Origin: an uncultured Chryseolinea sp. | GTDB lineage: Bacteria > Bacteroidota > Bacteroidia > Cytophagales > Cyclobacteriaceae | Length of the DNA: 14,299 nucleotides | Direction of reading: 5' to 3' | Assembly: GCA_946478915.1 (NCBI GenBank) | Contig: CAMLER010000049.1 | Coordinates: 1 to 14,299, forward strand | Part shown: positions 1 to 6,058 of the stretch, in pieces | Numbering within the stretch: the stretch's first letter is position 1 | Layout of the letters: each line of letters begins with the position of its first letter | Notes under the pieces: model-generated | The model's database searches: none | What the model was told of the DNA's origin: nothing | What the model saw: the letters and a program-made list of their open reading frames with translations, nothing else | Position numbers and translations under genes: made by a program

Positions 1-1
1 A

Positions 2-523
2 AGGAACCTTGAATGGCCCGTTGAAAGTCTTGAAATGGCTCTGTATTACATTAAAAAATCTGGCCGGGAGATTCCCGTTGTTTTTATTGGGAATCCTTTG
101 GGATACACGGAAAAATTCTTCAGAGGGCAAATGGACTGGTCACAGCCAGGGGAGCTTAACCTGCTTATTAACGTATATGAAAACAAATTTCGAACGTTAA
201 ATCCAGAGGGTGATATTGTAATCTCGAAAATCTGTACAGCTTCACAGAAAGTGATTGAAAAGGCGCTCTGCAAAATCGAGAGAACAAAAGGTGAAAATGA
301 GGTAAAAAACTGTCTCATCGAAGGATTAAAAGCAATCGTAAGAGATACCTTATCATCAGTAAATAAAAAAGAAACCGTAAATATTTTGAACTGGGGGCTT
401 CAAAAAAAGTTTCTGGATATCGAGAAAGCCAAAGTTTCAGACTATGGCGCCATCATACCTATGATGTTTGAATCGCTCGAAGGTACAGCCGAATATGAAA
501 AAGTAGCACACCTGAGCGCATGA
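2..523 (+). CDS. Unrecognised protein, 5'-truncated by the window edge; first visible gene of the sulfur-carrier operon
   Basis: The frame is open from base 2 to the TGA at 521-523, giving about 173 residues. An internal ATG at 35 exists, but the eleven codons before it read naturally as protein (RNLEWPVESLE) and no ribosome site precedes that ATG, so I treat the gene as running in from the left. The visible part is soluble and mixed alpha/beta in character, with charged helices in its second half (for example around KVIEKALCKIER) and no signal peptide or membrane segment. I do not recognise the family. It sits 58 bp upstream of the JAMM protease gene on the same strand and is probably co-transcribed with it. 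By position it could be the enzyme or partner that uses the thiocarboxylated carrier, but nothing in its sequence proves that. Confidence 0.75.
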   Translation, partial: RNLEWPVESLEMALYYIKKSGREIPVVFIGNPLGYTEKFFRGQMDWSQPGELNLLINVYENKFRTLNPEGDIVISKICTASQKVIEKALCKIERTKGENEVKNCLIEGLKAIVRDTLSSVNKKETVNILNWGLQKKFLDIEKAKVSDYGAIIPMMFESLEGTAEYEKVAHLSA

Positions 524-581
524 AAACGAATCTTACTTATGATGATACGAACGACTATTTTTTTAGTGTCAATATTTTTTT

Positions 582-1043
582 ATGATATATTTAGAGCAGT
601 CTATTCTTAAGCCACTAAAGGCTGCCGTGGAGAAAACATCCGAAGAATCCTGCGGCTTTTTATTTGGGTCAGATATGGAAACCCATCGTATCATTTCTAC
701 AATCATGGAAGTTGAAAACGACTCCTTCGATCGTCGTAGAACGTTTCGGATTTCACCACGGAATTACATGAAAGCTGAGAATTATGCGGCGTGTAACAAT
801 CTTCAGATGCTGGGAATTTTTCATTCTCATCCGGATTCTCCTGCAATTCCTTCTGAATTTGACAGGGTGGCAGCCCAACCATATTTCTCATATCTTATTC
901 TTTCGGTGATGAACCGAAAAATGGCAGATATGCGATCATGGAGTTTAAAAAACAATTTACAATTTGAGGAAGAAACGCTTACTGTTTTAAATATCAACCA
1001 ACACGTATATGGCTACCGTAATAATCCCTACCCCGCTGCGTAA
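582..1043 (+). CDS. JAMM/MPN+ metalloprotease (Mov34/Mec+/QbsD-like), likely processes the adjacent ubiquitin-like carrier
   Basis: This 153-residue protein has a complete JAMM zinc-protease signature. A glutamate lies in the ESCGFLFG segment (E22), and H81-S-H83 is followed by seven residues and then S91-E-F-D94, which is exactly HxHx7SxxD. Characterised bacterial relatives act on ubiquitin-fold sulfur carriers: Mec+ of mycobacteria releases cysteine from CysO, and QbsD of Pseudomonas trims the C-terminal residues of QbsE. The length fits a stand-alone JAMM domain, and there is no signal peptide, so it acts in the cytoplasm. The next gene encodes such a carrier with a tail after its Gly-Gly, so trimming is the most likely job; release of a product from the carrier is also possible. 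Its last 35 bases overlap the start of the carrier gene, which suggests translational coupling. The start is the first ATG of the frame, and no Shine-Dalgarno sequence is visible. Confidence 0.92.
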   Translation: MIYLEQSILKPLKAAVEKTSEESCGFLFGSDMETHRIISTIMEVENDSFDRRRTFRISPRNYMKAENYAACNNLQMLGIFHSHPDSPAIPSEFDRVAAQPYFSYLILSVMNRKMADMRSWSLKNNLQFEEETLTVLNINQHVYGYRNNPYPAA

Positions 1044-1296
1044 GTTCACTAACAATGCTTCCAAATTAAGCATAAATGCAAACTCGATCTCAGAGTTGTT
1101 AGTTACGCTCGCCAAGGATTTTCCGGGTTTGCAGAAACACCTGCTCGATGCAAGTGGTAAAGTTCCTTCATTCATCAATATTTTTGTTGATGACGATGAT
1201 ATCAGGAACTTGGAGCAAGAACAAACTGTAATTAAAGAACACACGAAGGTTAGTATAGTGCCCGCTATTGCAGGGGGTTCACCATCTTTGAGATAG
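1009..1296 (+). CDS. Ubiquitin-fold sulfur carrier (MoaD/ThiS/CysO/QbsE-like) with a C-terminal tail after Gly-Gly
   Basis: This 95-residue protein resembles CysO-type carriers. It starts with a beta strand and the IPTPLRKFT segment, has a middle region with FINIFVDDDDIR (residues 55-66), and ends with the strand VSIVPAIAGG. In MoaD, ThiS and CysO the diglycine is the C-terminus and becomes a thiocarboxylate. Here G89-G90 is followed by S-P-S-L-R and the stop. That makes it a pro-form, like QbsE of the thioquinolobactin pathway, which needs cleavage by a JAMM protease. The protease gene directly upstream overlaps it by 35 bases, and the E1-like gene starts four bases after its stop. The ATG at 1009 gives the expected N-terminal strand. 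The destination of the sulfur (cysteine, methionine, a secondary metabolite or another product) cannot be decided here. Confidence 0.93.
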   Translation: MATVIIPTPLRKFTNNASKLSINANSISELLVTLAKDFPGLQKHLLDASGKVPSFINIFVDDDDIRNLEQEQTVIKEHTKVSIVPAIAGGSPSLR

Positions 1297-1300
1297 AATT

Positions 1301-2461
1301 ATGAATTACGAGGATATACATTTTTCAAAAGAGGAACTGGCGAGATACAATCGCCATATCATAATAAAGGGTTTCGGTATTGAAGCACAAAAGAAGCTGA
1401 AAGCATCGAGGGTCCTCGTAATTGGATCAGGTGGTTTGGGAAGCCCGGTATTACTGTATTTGGCTGCGGCCGGCGTAGGCACTATCGGCATTGTCGATTT
1501 TGATGTAGTCGACGATAGCAATCTTCAGCGCCAGGTTTTATTTGGTGTCAACGAAATCGGTACCTTAAAAGCGGAAGCTGCAAGGAAAAGACTTGAAGCG
1601 CTCAATCCTTACATCAATATTGAAGTACACAATGTGCATCTCACTTCTAAGAATGCCCTTGAACTTATAAAACAATATGACGTGGTTGCCGATGGCAGCG
1701 ATAATTTTCCAACGCGCTATCTTGTGAATGACGCTACAGTTTTCGCAGACAAACCAAATGTACATGCATCCATTTTTCAGTTCGAAGGTCAGATTTCGGT
1801 CTTTAATTACCGCGATAGCAATGGCGTACTTGGTCCAAACTACCGGGACCTCTATGCCACACCTCCACCTCCGGGTTTAGTTCCAAGTTGCGCTGAAGGG
1901 GGGGTTTTGGGTGTACTTCCAGGAATTATTGGAAGTCTTCAGGCATTAGAAGTGATCAAGGTTGTAACCGGAGTTGGCGATGTTTTAAGTGGACGGTTTT
2001 TCATTTTCGACGCGCTTACCTTCGAGTCAAGAACATTTAATTTGAAAAGAAATCCTGCAAACCCGTTGAACGGAAATAATCCCACAATTAAGGAGTTGAT
2101 TGATTACGAGATATTCTGCGGCCTTAAGACAGTTGACAGACCGGTAAAGGAAATATCAGTAAAAGAACTTTACGATCTGCAGGTGCGTGGCGAGGATTTT
2201 CAATTCATAGACGTTCGGGAACAGCATGAATATGATATTGTAAACCTGGGGGCTGAACTGATTCCTCTCGGCGACGTGTCCAACCAAGCCGACAAAATCA
2301 ATCGGAGCAAAAAAGTTGTGATTCATTGCAAAACAGGTAACCGCAGCGCCAAAGCAATACGCGAACTCGAAGACAAATTTGGTTTCAGTAACCTGTACAA
2401 CCTTAAGTCAGGTATCCTCGGCTATATTGATGAAGTCAATCCTGAGCTTACTAAATATTAG
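1301..2461 (+). CDS. moeZ: E1-like adenylyltransferase/sulfurtransferase with C-terminal rhodanese domain (MoeZ/ThiF type)
   Basis: This 386-residue cytoplasmic enzyme should adenylate the C-terminal glycine of the ubiquitin-like carrier with ATP and then convert it to a thiocarboxylate using sulfur held on its rhodanese domain. The E1 domain (about 15-255) shows RYNRHI (15-20), the nucleotide loop GSGGLGS (42-48), GSDNFPTRY (132-140) and VPSCAEGGVLG (194-204) with C197. The rhodanese domain (about 284-386) contains FIDVREQHEYD and the active loop HCKTGNRSA with C343. The two CxxC zinc pairs of E. coli MoeB are missing: the region reads NYRDLYATPPPPG, and only three cysteines occur (197, 273, 343). 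The later DYEIFCG segment resembles the CysO-activating MoeZ group rather than molybdopterin MoeB. The symbol is therefore by similarity of architecture only. Confidence 0.93.
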   Translation: MNYEDIHFSKEELARYNRHIIIKGFGIEAQKKLKASRVLVIGSGGLGSPVLLYLAAAGVGTIGIVDFDVVDDSNLQRQVLFGVNEIGTLKAEAARKRLEALNPYINIEVHNVHLTSKNALELIKQYDVVADGSDNFPTRYLVNDATVFADKPNVHASIFQFEGQISVFNYRDSNGVLGPNYRDLYATPPPPGLVPSCAEGGVLGVLPGIIGSLQALEVIKVVTGVGDVLSGRFFIFDALTFESRTFNLKRNPANPLNGNNPTIKELIDYEIFCGLKTVDRPVKEISVKELYDLQVRGEDFQFIDVREQHEYDIVNLGAELIPLGDVSNQADKINRSKKVVIHCKTGNRSAKAIRELEDKFGFSNLYNLKSGILGYIDEVNPELTKY

Positions 2462-2480
2462 TTGATCGGGGTGCTAAAAA

Positions 2481-2640
2481 GGTAATCGGTAAAAGGTACC
2501 CGATAGCCATCGGGTCGGTTCCCGATTGCCGCCAGTCGGTGCGCGCTAGGCAAGAACGAAGCGCTCGATCTCAGTCTTGTGAACTACGATCGAGCGCAAT
2601 AGCTGTCGGCTGACAGCTGAAGGCTGATGGCTGACAGCTA
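2481..2640. repeat. Intergenic degenerate repeat block with hairpins, first copy
   Basis: This gap between two convergent genes holds a degenerate GGTAATCGGTAAAAGG track followed by a perfect hairpin, ACCCGAT (2498-2504), loop AGCC, ATCGGGT (2509-2515). Next comes a ten-base inverted repeat (2561-2570 with 2588-2597). The block ends with AGCTGTC-GGCT-GACAGCT and a direct repeat of GGCTGACAGCT (2608-2618 and 2629-2639). The AATCGGTAAA and CCCGATAGCC/ATCGGGTCGG parts recur at 5035-5290. The stop codon of the - strand WG-repeat gene lies inside the last copy. The block may act as a transcription barrier between convergent genes, but no T-rich terminator tail is visible. Confidence 0.8.
2561..2597. 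repeat. Perfect 10-bp inverted repeat with 17-base spacer
   Basis: GCGCTCGATC at 2561-2570 is the exact reverse complement of GATCGAGCGC at 2588-2597, separated by 17 bases. It lies in the gap between the convergent E1-like and WG-repeat genes. The 10-bp GC-rich stem could fold in RNA from either strand. There is no flanking T-run, so a classic terminator is not supported. An operator is unlikely, because both neighbouring genes end here rather than start. Confidence 0.7.
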
Positions 2641-3693
2641 GTTAGCCACCTCCATATCCTTAATAGCATCATATTCCGGCTTAAGGATCCAGCTGCCGGT
2701 CTTATCTATAATGCCCCATTTGCTGCCCTTCTTAACTGCAGCATAACCGTTCTTAAAATCCCTGCCACCTTCAAATTGAGGTTGGATTGCCCACTCACCC
2801 TTATCATTGAAATAACCAAACAATCCATCTTTTTTGCCCATAGCCAAACCGTTAGAAAAATCTTCCCAGACCGATGTGTCTGTTTTTCTAATGACGTTTC
2901 CCTCCTTATTCACGTAGCCCCACTCTGAATCGGTTTTAACACGAGCTAGTCCACTTTCCTTATCGAAATTGCCAGCGGTGTTGAATTGCGGCTTTATAAC
3001 CCATTCGCCACCAGTATTTATGTAACCTACCATGCCATCTGTAGTCTTGGCCCATGCAATACCATCTTTAAAGTATCCCACGCTTTCAAACTGCGGCTTG
3101 ATCACCGTCTTGCCATTTACGTCCATGTAGCCGAATTTCTTGTCTGCGGCCCTAAAAGGCGCCAAGTTTTCCGAAAACTTTCTTACTTCAAGGATGCCAG
3201 GTTCAACAGCTGTTTCCTCACCCGAAGTATTTATGATAAATAGTTTTTTACCCAATGTAGCAACAGCATGGCCACTACCGAAACCTGTAACATCATCGTA
3301 CTTCGCGGTAATAGCTACTTTCCCATCCTTGTTAAGAAATCCCCACTTGTCTTTATGTTTTATGGGTATAAGACCATCGCCAAATCCTTCAAGGGCAAAA
3401 CCCATCCTATCCATAAGCTTAAAGTCTTTGACATCGGTTGTGATTTGTTCACCCTTGGTAGTGATGAAATAGAATTGCTTGGTTTTAGATTCGTACACAG
3501 GGGCCAAACCTTCAGAAGAAAATTCATAACACCTATCATATTTTGGTTCAACCACCACCTCACCACTACTGGTGACATATCCCCATTTCTTGTTCGCAGC
3601 TGATTTCACCATAACAATATGGGTCTGACCGAACGTCATTGCCGACATAAGCATGACCAGGGAGCACGATAAAATAATTTTCTTCAAGTTCAT
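2638..3693 (-). CDS. Secreted WG-repeat protein
   Basis: This 351-residue protein starts with a typical Sec signal peptide (MNLKKIILSCSLVMLMSAMTFGQ, cleaved near residue 22-23). The rest is built of about nine WG repeats of roughly 35-40 residues, each with a strand like KWGYVNKEG followed by a phrase like WVIKPQF. The aromatic-Gly anchors sit near residues 37, 117, 187, 222, 258, 292 and 326, with weaker copies near 74 and 151. WG repeats are common in Bacteroidota exported proteins. They are thought to form beta-rich binding scaffolds and have no known catalytic activity. There is no lipobox at the signal-peptide end and no sorting domain at the C-terminus, so it is probably periplasmic or released. 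It is monocistronic and convergent with the sulfur-carrier operon; its stop lies inside an intergenic repeat. Confidence 0.9.
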   Translation of the reverse strand: MNLKKIILSCSLVMLMSAMTFGQTHIVMVKSAANKKWGYVTSSGEVVVEPKYDRCYEFSSEGLAPVYESKTKQFYFITTKGEQITTDVKDFKLMDRMGFALEGFGDGLIPIKHKDKWGFLNKDGKVAITAKYDDVTGFGSGHAVATLGKKLFIINTSGEETAVEPGILEVRKFSENLAPFRAADKKFGYMDVNGKTVIKPQFESVGYFKDGIAWAKTTDGMVGYINTGGEWVIKPQFNTAGNFDKESGLARVKTDSEWGYVNKEGNVIRKTDTSVWEDFSNGLAMGKKDGLFGYFNDKGEWAIQPQFEGGRDFKNGYAAVKKGSKWGIIDKTGSWILKPEYDAIKDMEVAN

Positions 3694-3803
3694 AATCTTC
3701 GAATAGGATTAAAATTGGATTTTGGTTTAAAAGATTTTAAAGTTTACAAGAACCTTTGCCGTATTTCTTGTTTAAGTTTCAATACATAACTCTGATTTCA
3801 TAT

Positions 3804-3923
3804 ATGAATAATTTCTTTCGAGCACTGATTGCCGGATATGGCGCAAAAAAACTGGGCGGTGGTTGCCTGGGTACCGTCTTGGTTTTCGTAATCATTTGGG
3901 TGGCTTTGGGCCAATGTCAGTGA
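3804..3923 (+). CDS. Small membrane protein, 39 residues
   Basis: An ATG at 3804 opens a 39-residue frame that ends with TGA at 3921-3923. The N-terminal half is amphipathic and basic (MNNFFRALIAGYGAKKLGGG). It is followed by a single strong hydrophobic segment (CLGTVLVFVIIWVALG, about residues 21-36) and a short polar end. This composition is typical of a single-pass inner-membrane microprotein and is unlikely to arise by chance in non-coding DNA. It is divergent from the WG-repeat gene, with 110 bp between their starts, and no gene is linked downstream. The glycine-rich GAKKLGGGC junction may be a conserved feature of a small-protein family, but I cannot name one. Its function is unknown. 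Confidence 0.6.
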   Translation: MNNFFRALIAGYGAKKLGGGCLGTVLVFVIIWVALGQCQ

Positions 3924-4191
3924 TAGACCCTGTGGACTTGTAGTTCTTAACACTAAGATAAAACTTTAAGACTTCGGAACAACTGTCCCGGCGTACTTTA
4001 CGTTTTTTTATTGAATGCTAACGGGCGATGCAGCTGCAGGGTTATGGGTATAAGAAATAACCTTTCAGGACGGGCAGCAAGGATGGCGCTGACATATCCG
4101 TACATTGTGGCAATATATTACACGCAACTCTACCGGGACGCTTACATCATATTTTCAAGCTTTTGAAACGCTATCTTAGATTAAAAAAGAT

Positions 4192-5034
4192 ATGCGCTAC
4201 TCTCAACTTGTTGGCATTGTACTTCTCTTCGTTGTCTCGCATATTACGCTAGCCCAAAAACTCAGCGGCGATAGCTGGGCGCATGTAAAGAGTTCAGGCT
4301 CAGGCACCCTAACCGTGGTTTATAGCCAGCAATTCGGTCTTATTTTTAAAGATAAAGATAGCCAGGTGAAAGGCGTGTGTGTCGACATCCTTTCCGATTT
4401 TGCGCGATTTCTAAAGGAACACCATGGGACGTCCTTAACCATTAAATATGCGGCTGAGATTCCAGCCTTTTCGGAATTTCTTACCACCGCTCAGAATACA
4501 CCCCATATTTTGGGAGTAACAAATACGACAATTACAGAGGAAAGAAAGAAAGTCTTAAAGTTTTCGCCGGCGTATATGTCCAATCGCCAGGTGATGCTGA
4601 CCAGTAGCAAGGCGCCGTCAATCACGAGCTTAAAAGAACTCCCGTCAAAATTTCCAGATTTCACTGCCCAGGTTATTAAAGGTAGCACCCAGGTAAAATA
4701 CGTTGAAAAGATCAAGGCTGATTATATGCCAGCGTTGAAGGTCAAAGTGGAAGAGAACGGACCCGATATCATCAAAAACCTAACTGCTGACCCCAAAACG
4801 TTTACAATCATTGATTTTACGGAATTTGTGGAAGTTGTCCATCGAAAACTTCCCATTAAAAGACAGATGGTTGATGTAGGAGCCGTAGAAGAACTGGGCT
4901 TCATAATGTCCAAACAGACAGACTGGGACGCACCCTTAAAAGAATTTCTCACGACAGAATATCGCAATAGTATCGGCTACAAAAAGATTATTACAGAGAA
5001 TCTTGGAGCAACTTTTATGAGCCTGGTGAAGTAA
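4192..5034 (+). CDS. Periplasmic substrate-binding protein, family 3 (amino-acid-binding type), orphan
   Basis: This 280-residue protein has a Sec signal peptide (residues 1-21, cleavage near LA-Q). It then follows the layout of bacterial extracellular solute-binding proteins of family 3: LTVVYSQQFGLIF as the first strand, KGVCVDILSDFARFL (60-74), then the signature-like TITEERKKVLKFSPAYM (113-129), and a second lobe starting near 140 with SLKELP. Such proteins bind amino acids or small organic ligands in the periplasm. Normally an ABC permease and ATPase are encoded beside them; here none is present, so it may serve a distant transporter or act as a ligand sensor. The A-rich stretch AAAAAAGAT directly before the ATG fits a Bacteroidota start. 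Its stop runs directly into the repeat block. Confidence 0.85.
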   Translation: MRYSQLVGIVLLFVVSHITLAQKLSGDSWAHVKSSGSGTLTVVYSQQFGLIFKDKDSQVKGVCVDILSDFARFLKEHHGTSLTIKYAAEIPAFSEFLTTAQNTPHILGVTNTTITEERKKVLKFSPAYMSNRQVMLTSSKAPSITSLKELPSKFPDFTAQVIKGSTQVKYVEKIKADYMPALKVKVEENGPDIIKNLTADPKTFTIIDFTEFVEVVHRKLPIKRQMVDVGAVEELGFIMSKQTDWDAPLKEFLTTEYRNSIGYKKIITENLGATFMSLVK

Positions 5035-5290
5035 AGGTAGTCGGTAATCGGTAAACGGTAATCGGTAAACGGTACCCGATAGCCCATCGGGTCGGTCGGC
5101 TCGAGCGCAGTGTGCACATATCTGACTAGCCCACGCACGGATAACGGACAACCATTAACGGATAACGGTAAAAGGTAATCGGGTACCCGATAGCTTCGGA
5201 TCGGTCGGCTCGAGCCCCTTGTGCACAATAGCTGACGAGCGCGCACGGATAACGGATAACTATTAACGGATAACGGACAACGGATAACGG
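5035..5290. repeat. Intergenic repeat block: two diverged tandem copies plus short iterations
   Basis: The gap between the convergent solute-binding-protein and SDR genes is made almost wholly of repeats. GGTAATCGGTAAACGG iterations lead into the hairpin ACCCGAT (5074-5080), AGCCC, ATCGGGT (5086-5092), then CGGTCGGCTCGAG, GTGCACA, and GCACGGATAACGGA. A second diverged copy repeats the same order from 5174: GGTAATCGGGTACCCGAT, TCGGTCGGCTCGAG (5201-5214), GTGCACA (5221-5227), GCACGGATAACGG (5243-5255). The copies are offset by 108-117 bases. The block ends with short CGGATAACGGACAACGG iterations up to the SDR stop codon. The first part also matches 2481-2520. Confidence 0.85.
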
Positions 5291-6058
5291 CTACAACCTC
5301 CTCACTGTCAACCCGCCGTCTGCATTAATAACCTGTCCGGTGGAATATGGTATTGATCCGGACGCCAATGCGCTTACAATTTTTCCAATGTCAGCGGGTG
5401 TACCCCACCTCTTTTCTAATGTCAGTCCTTCTTGTATCAATTTGTCGTACTTATCCTTGACACCGCTGGTCATGTCGGTCTGTATTATCCCCGGACGCAC
5501 TTCGTAAACAGGTATGCCGGCATCGGCCAGGCGGGTTGCAAAAAGACTTGTCATCATACTTAGCCCAGCCTTCGACATGCAATACTCCGCCCGGTTTATC
5601 GATGCGACAACAGCTGACATCGAGGTAATGGTAATAATTGATGGAGAATAATCAGCATTGGTGGTCTTTTCAGCAAGCATGTGCTGCGCCACTGCTTGTG
5701 TGAGAAAGAAGGTGCCCTTTAAGTTAATGTCCATCAAGCGGTCATAACTATCTTCATCCAATTCCATTATGTCTTTTCTAACTTTTGGGGCTACACCGGC
5801 ATTATTAACCAATACATCGATTCTCTTGAAGCGATCGATGACTTTTTCAACGATTTTTTTGTGATCAGCCAGATCACCGATGTTGCCCGGGCAGTAAATT
5901 ACGTCAGCATATTTTTTCAGATAATCTAAATGCCCGGAAACCTCCTCCTCAGACCGAATACCATTGATCGCGAGCCTATAGCCTGCCTTACCCAATGCTT
6001 CGGCTATACCCAAACCTATACCACGACTTCCACCTGTTATCAGGGCAGACTTTTCCAT
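5291..6058 (-). CDS. Short-chain dehydrogenase/reductase (annotated as 3-ketoacyl-ACP reductase type)
   Basis: This 255-residue NAD(P)-dependent oxidoreductase has all classical SDR marks: the cofactor loop TGGSRGIG (8-15), NNAG (85-88), the structural N112, catalytic S146, and Y159-x3-K163 in AEYCMSKAG, then RPGIIQTDM (188-196). Length and layout match FabG-like enzymes, but it is not near fatty-acid genes. It is the last gene of a GH88/flavin-reductase operon and overlaps the flavin-reductase gene by 19 bases. Reduction of a keto or oxidation of a hydroxyl group on a sugar-derived intermediate is therefore more likely than a role in fatty-acid synthesis. After TGGSRGIG, the end of the second beta strand reads NGIRS, which suits NADP but does not prove it. 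No signal peptide; cytoplasmic. Confidence 0.92.
   Translation of the reverse strand: MEKSALITGGSRGIGLGIAEALGKAGYRLAINGIRSEEEVSGHLDYLKKYADVIYCPGNIGDLADHKKIVEKVIDRFKRIDVLVNNAGVAPKVRKDIMELDEDSYDRLMDINLKGTFFLTQAVAQHMLAEKTTNADYSPSIITITSMSAVVASINRAEYCMSKAGLSMMTSLFATRLADAGIPVYEVRPGIIQTDMTSGVKDKYDKLIQEGLTLEKRWGTPADIGKIVSALASGSIPYSTGQVINADGGLTVRRL

Noticed and set aside
3924..4191. Gap of 268 bases before the solute-binding-protein gene, checked for RNA genes or a riboswitch
   Set aside because: No tRNA-like fold, conserved riboswitch core or convincing small frame was seen. It probably only contains the promoter of the downstream gene.
4936..5246. - strand frames of 71 and 89 residues across the repeat block
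   Set aside because: Their sequences are translations of the repeats (YRLPFTDYRLP-type iterations) and overlap the end of the solute-binding-protein gene. They are repeat artefacts.
5035..5290. CRISPR-like array of direct repeats
   Set aside because: Repeat units vary in length and sequence, there are no spacers of constant size, and no cas genes are present. It is a diverged tandem intergenic repeat.
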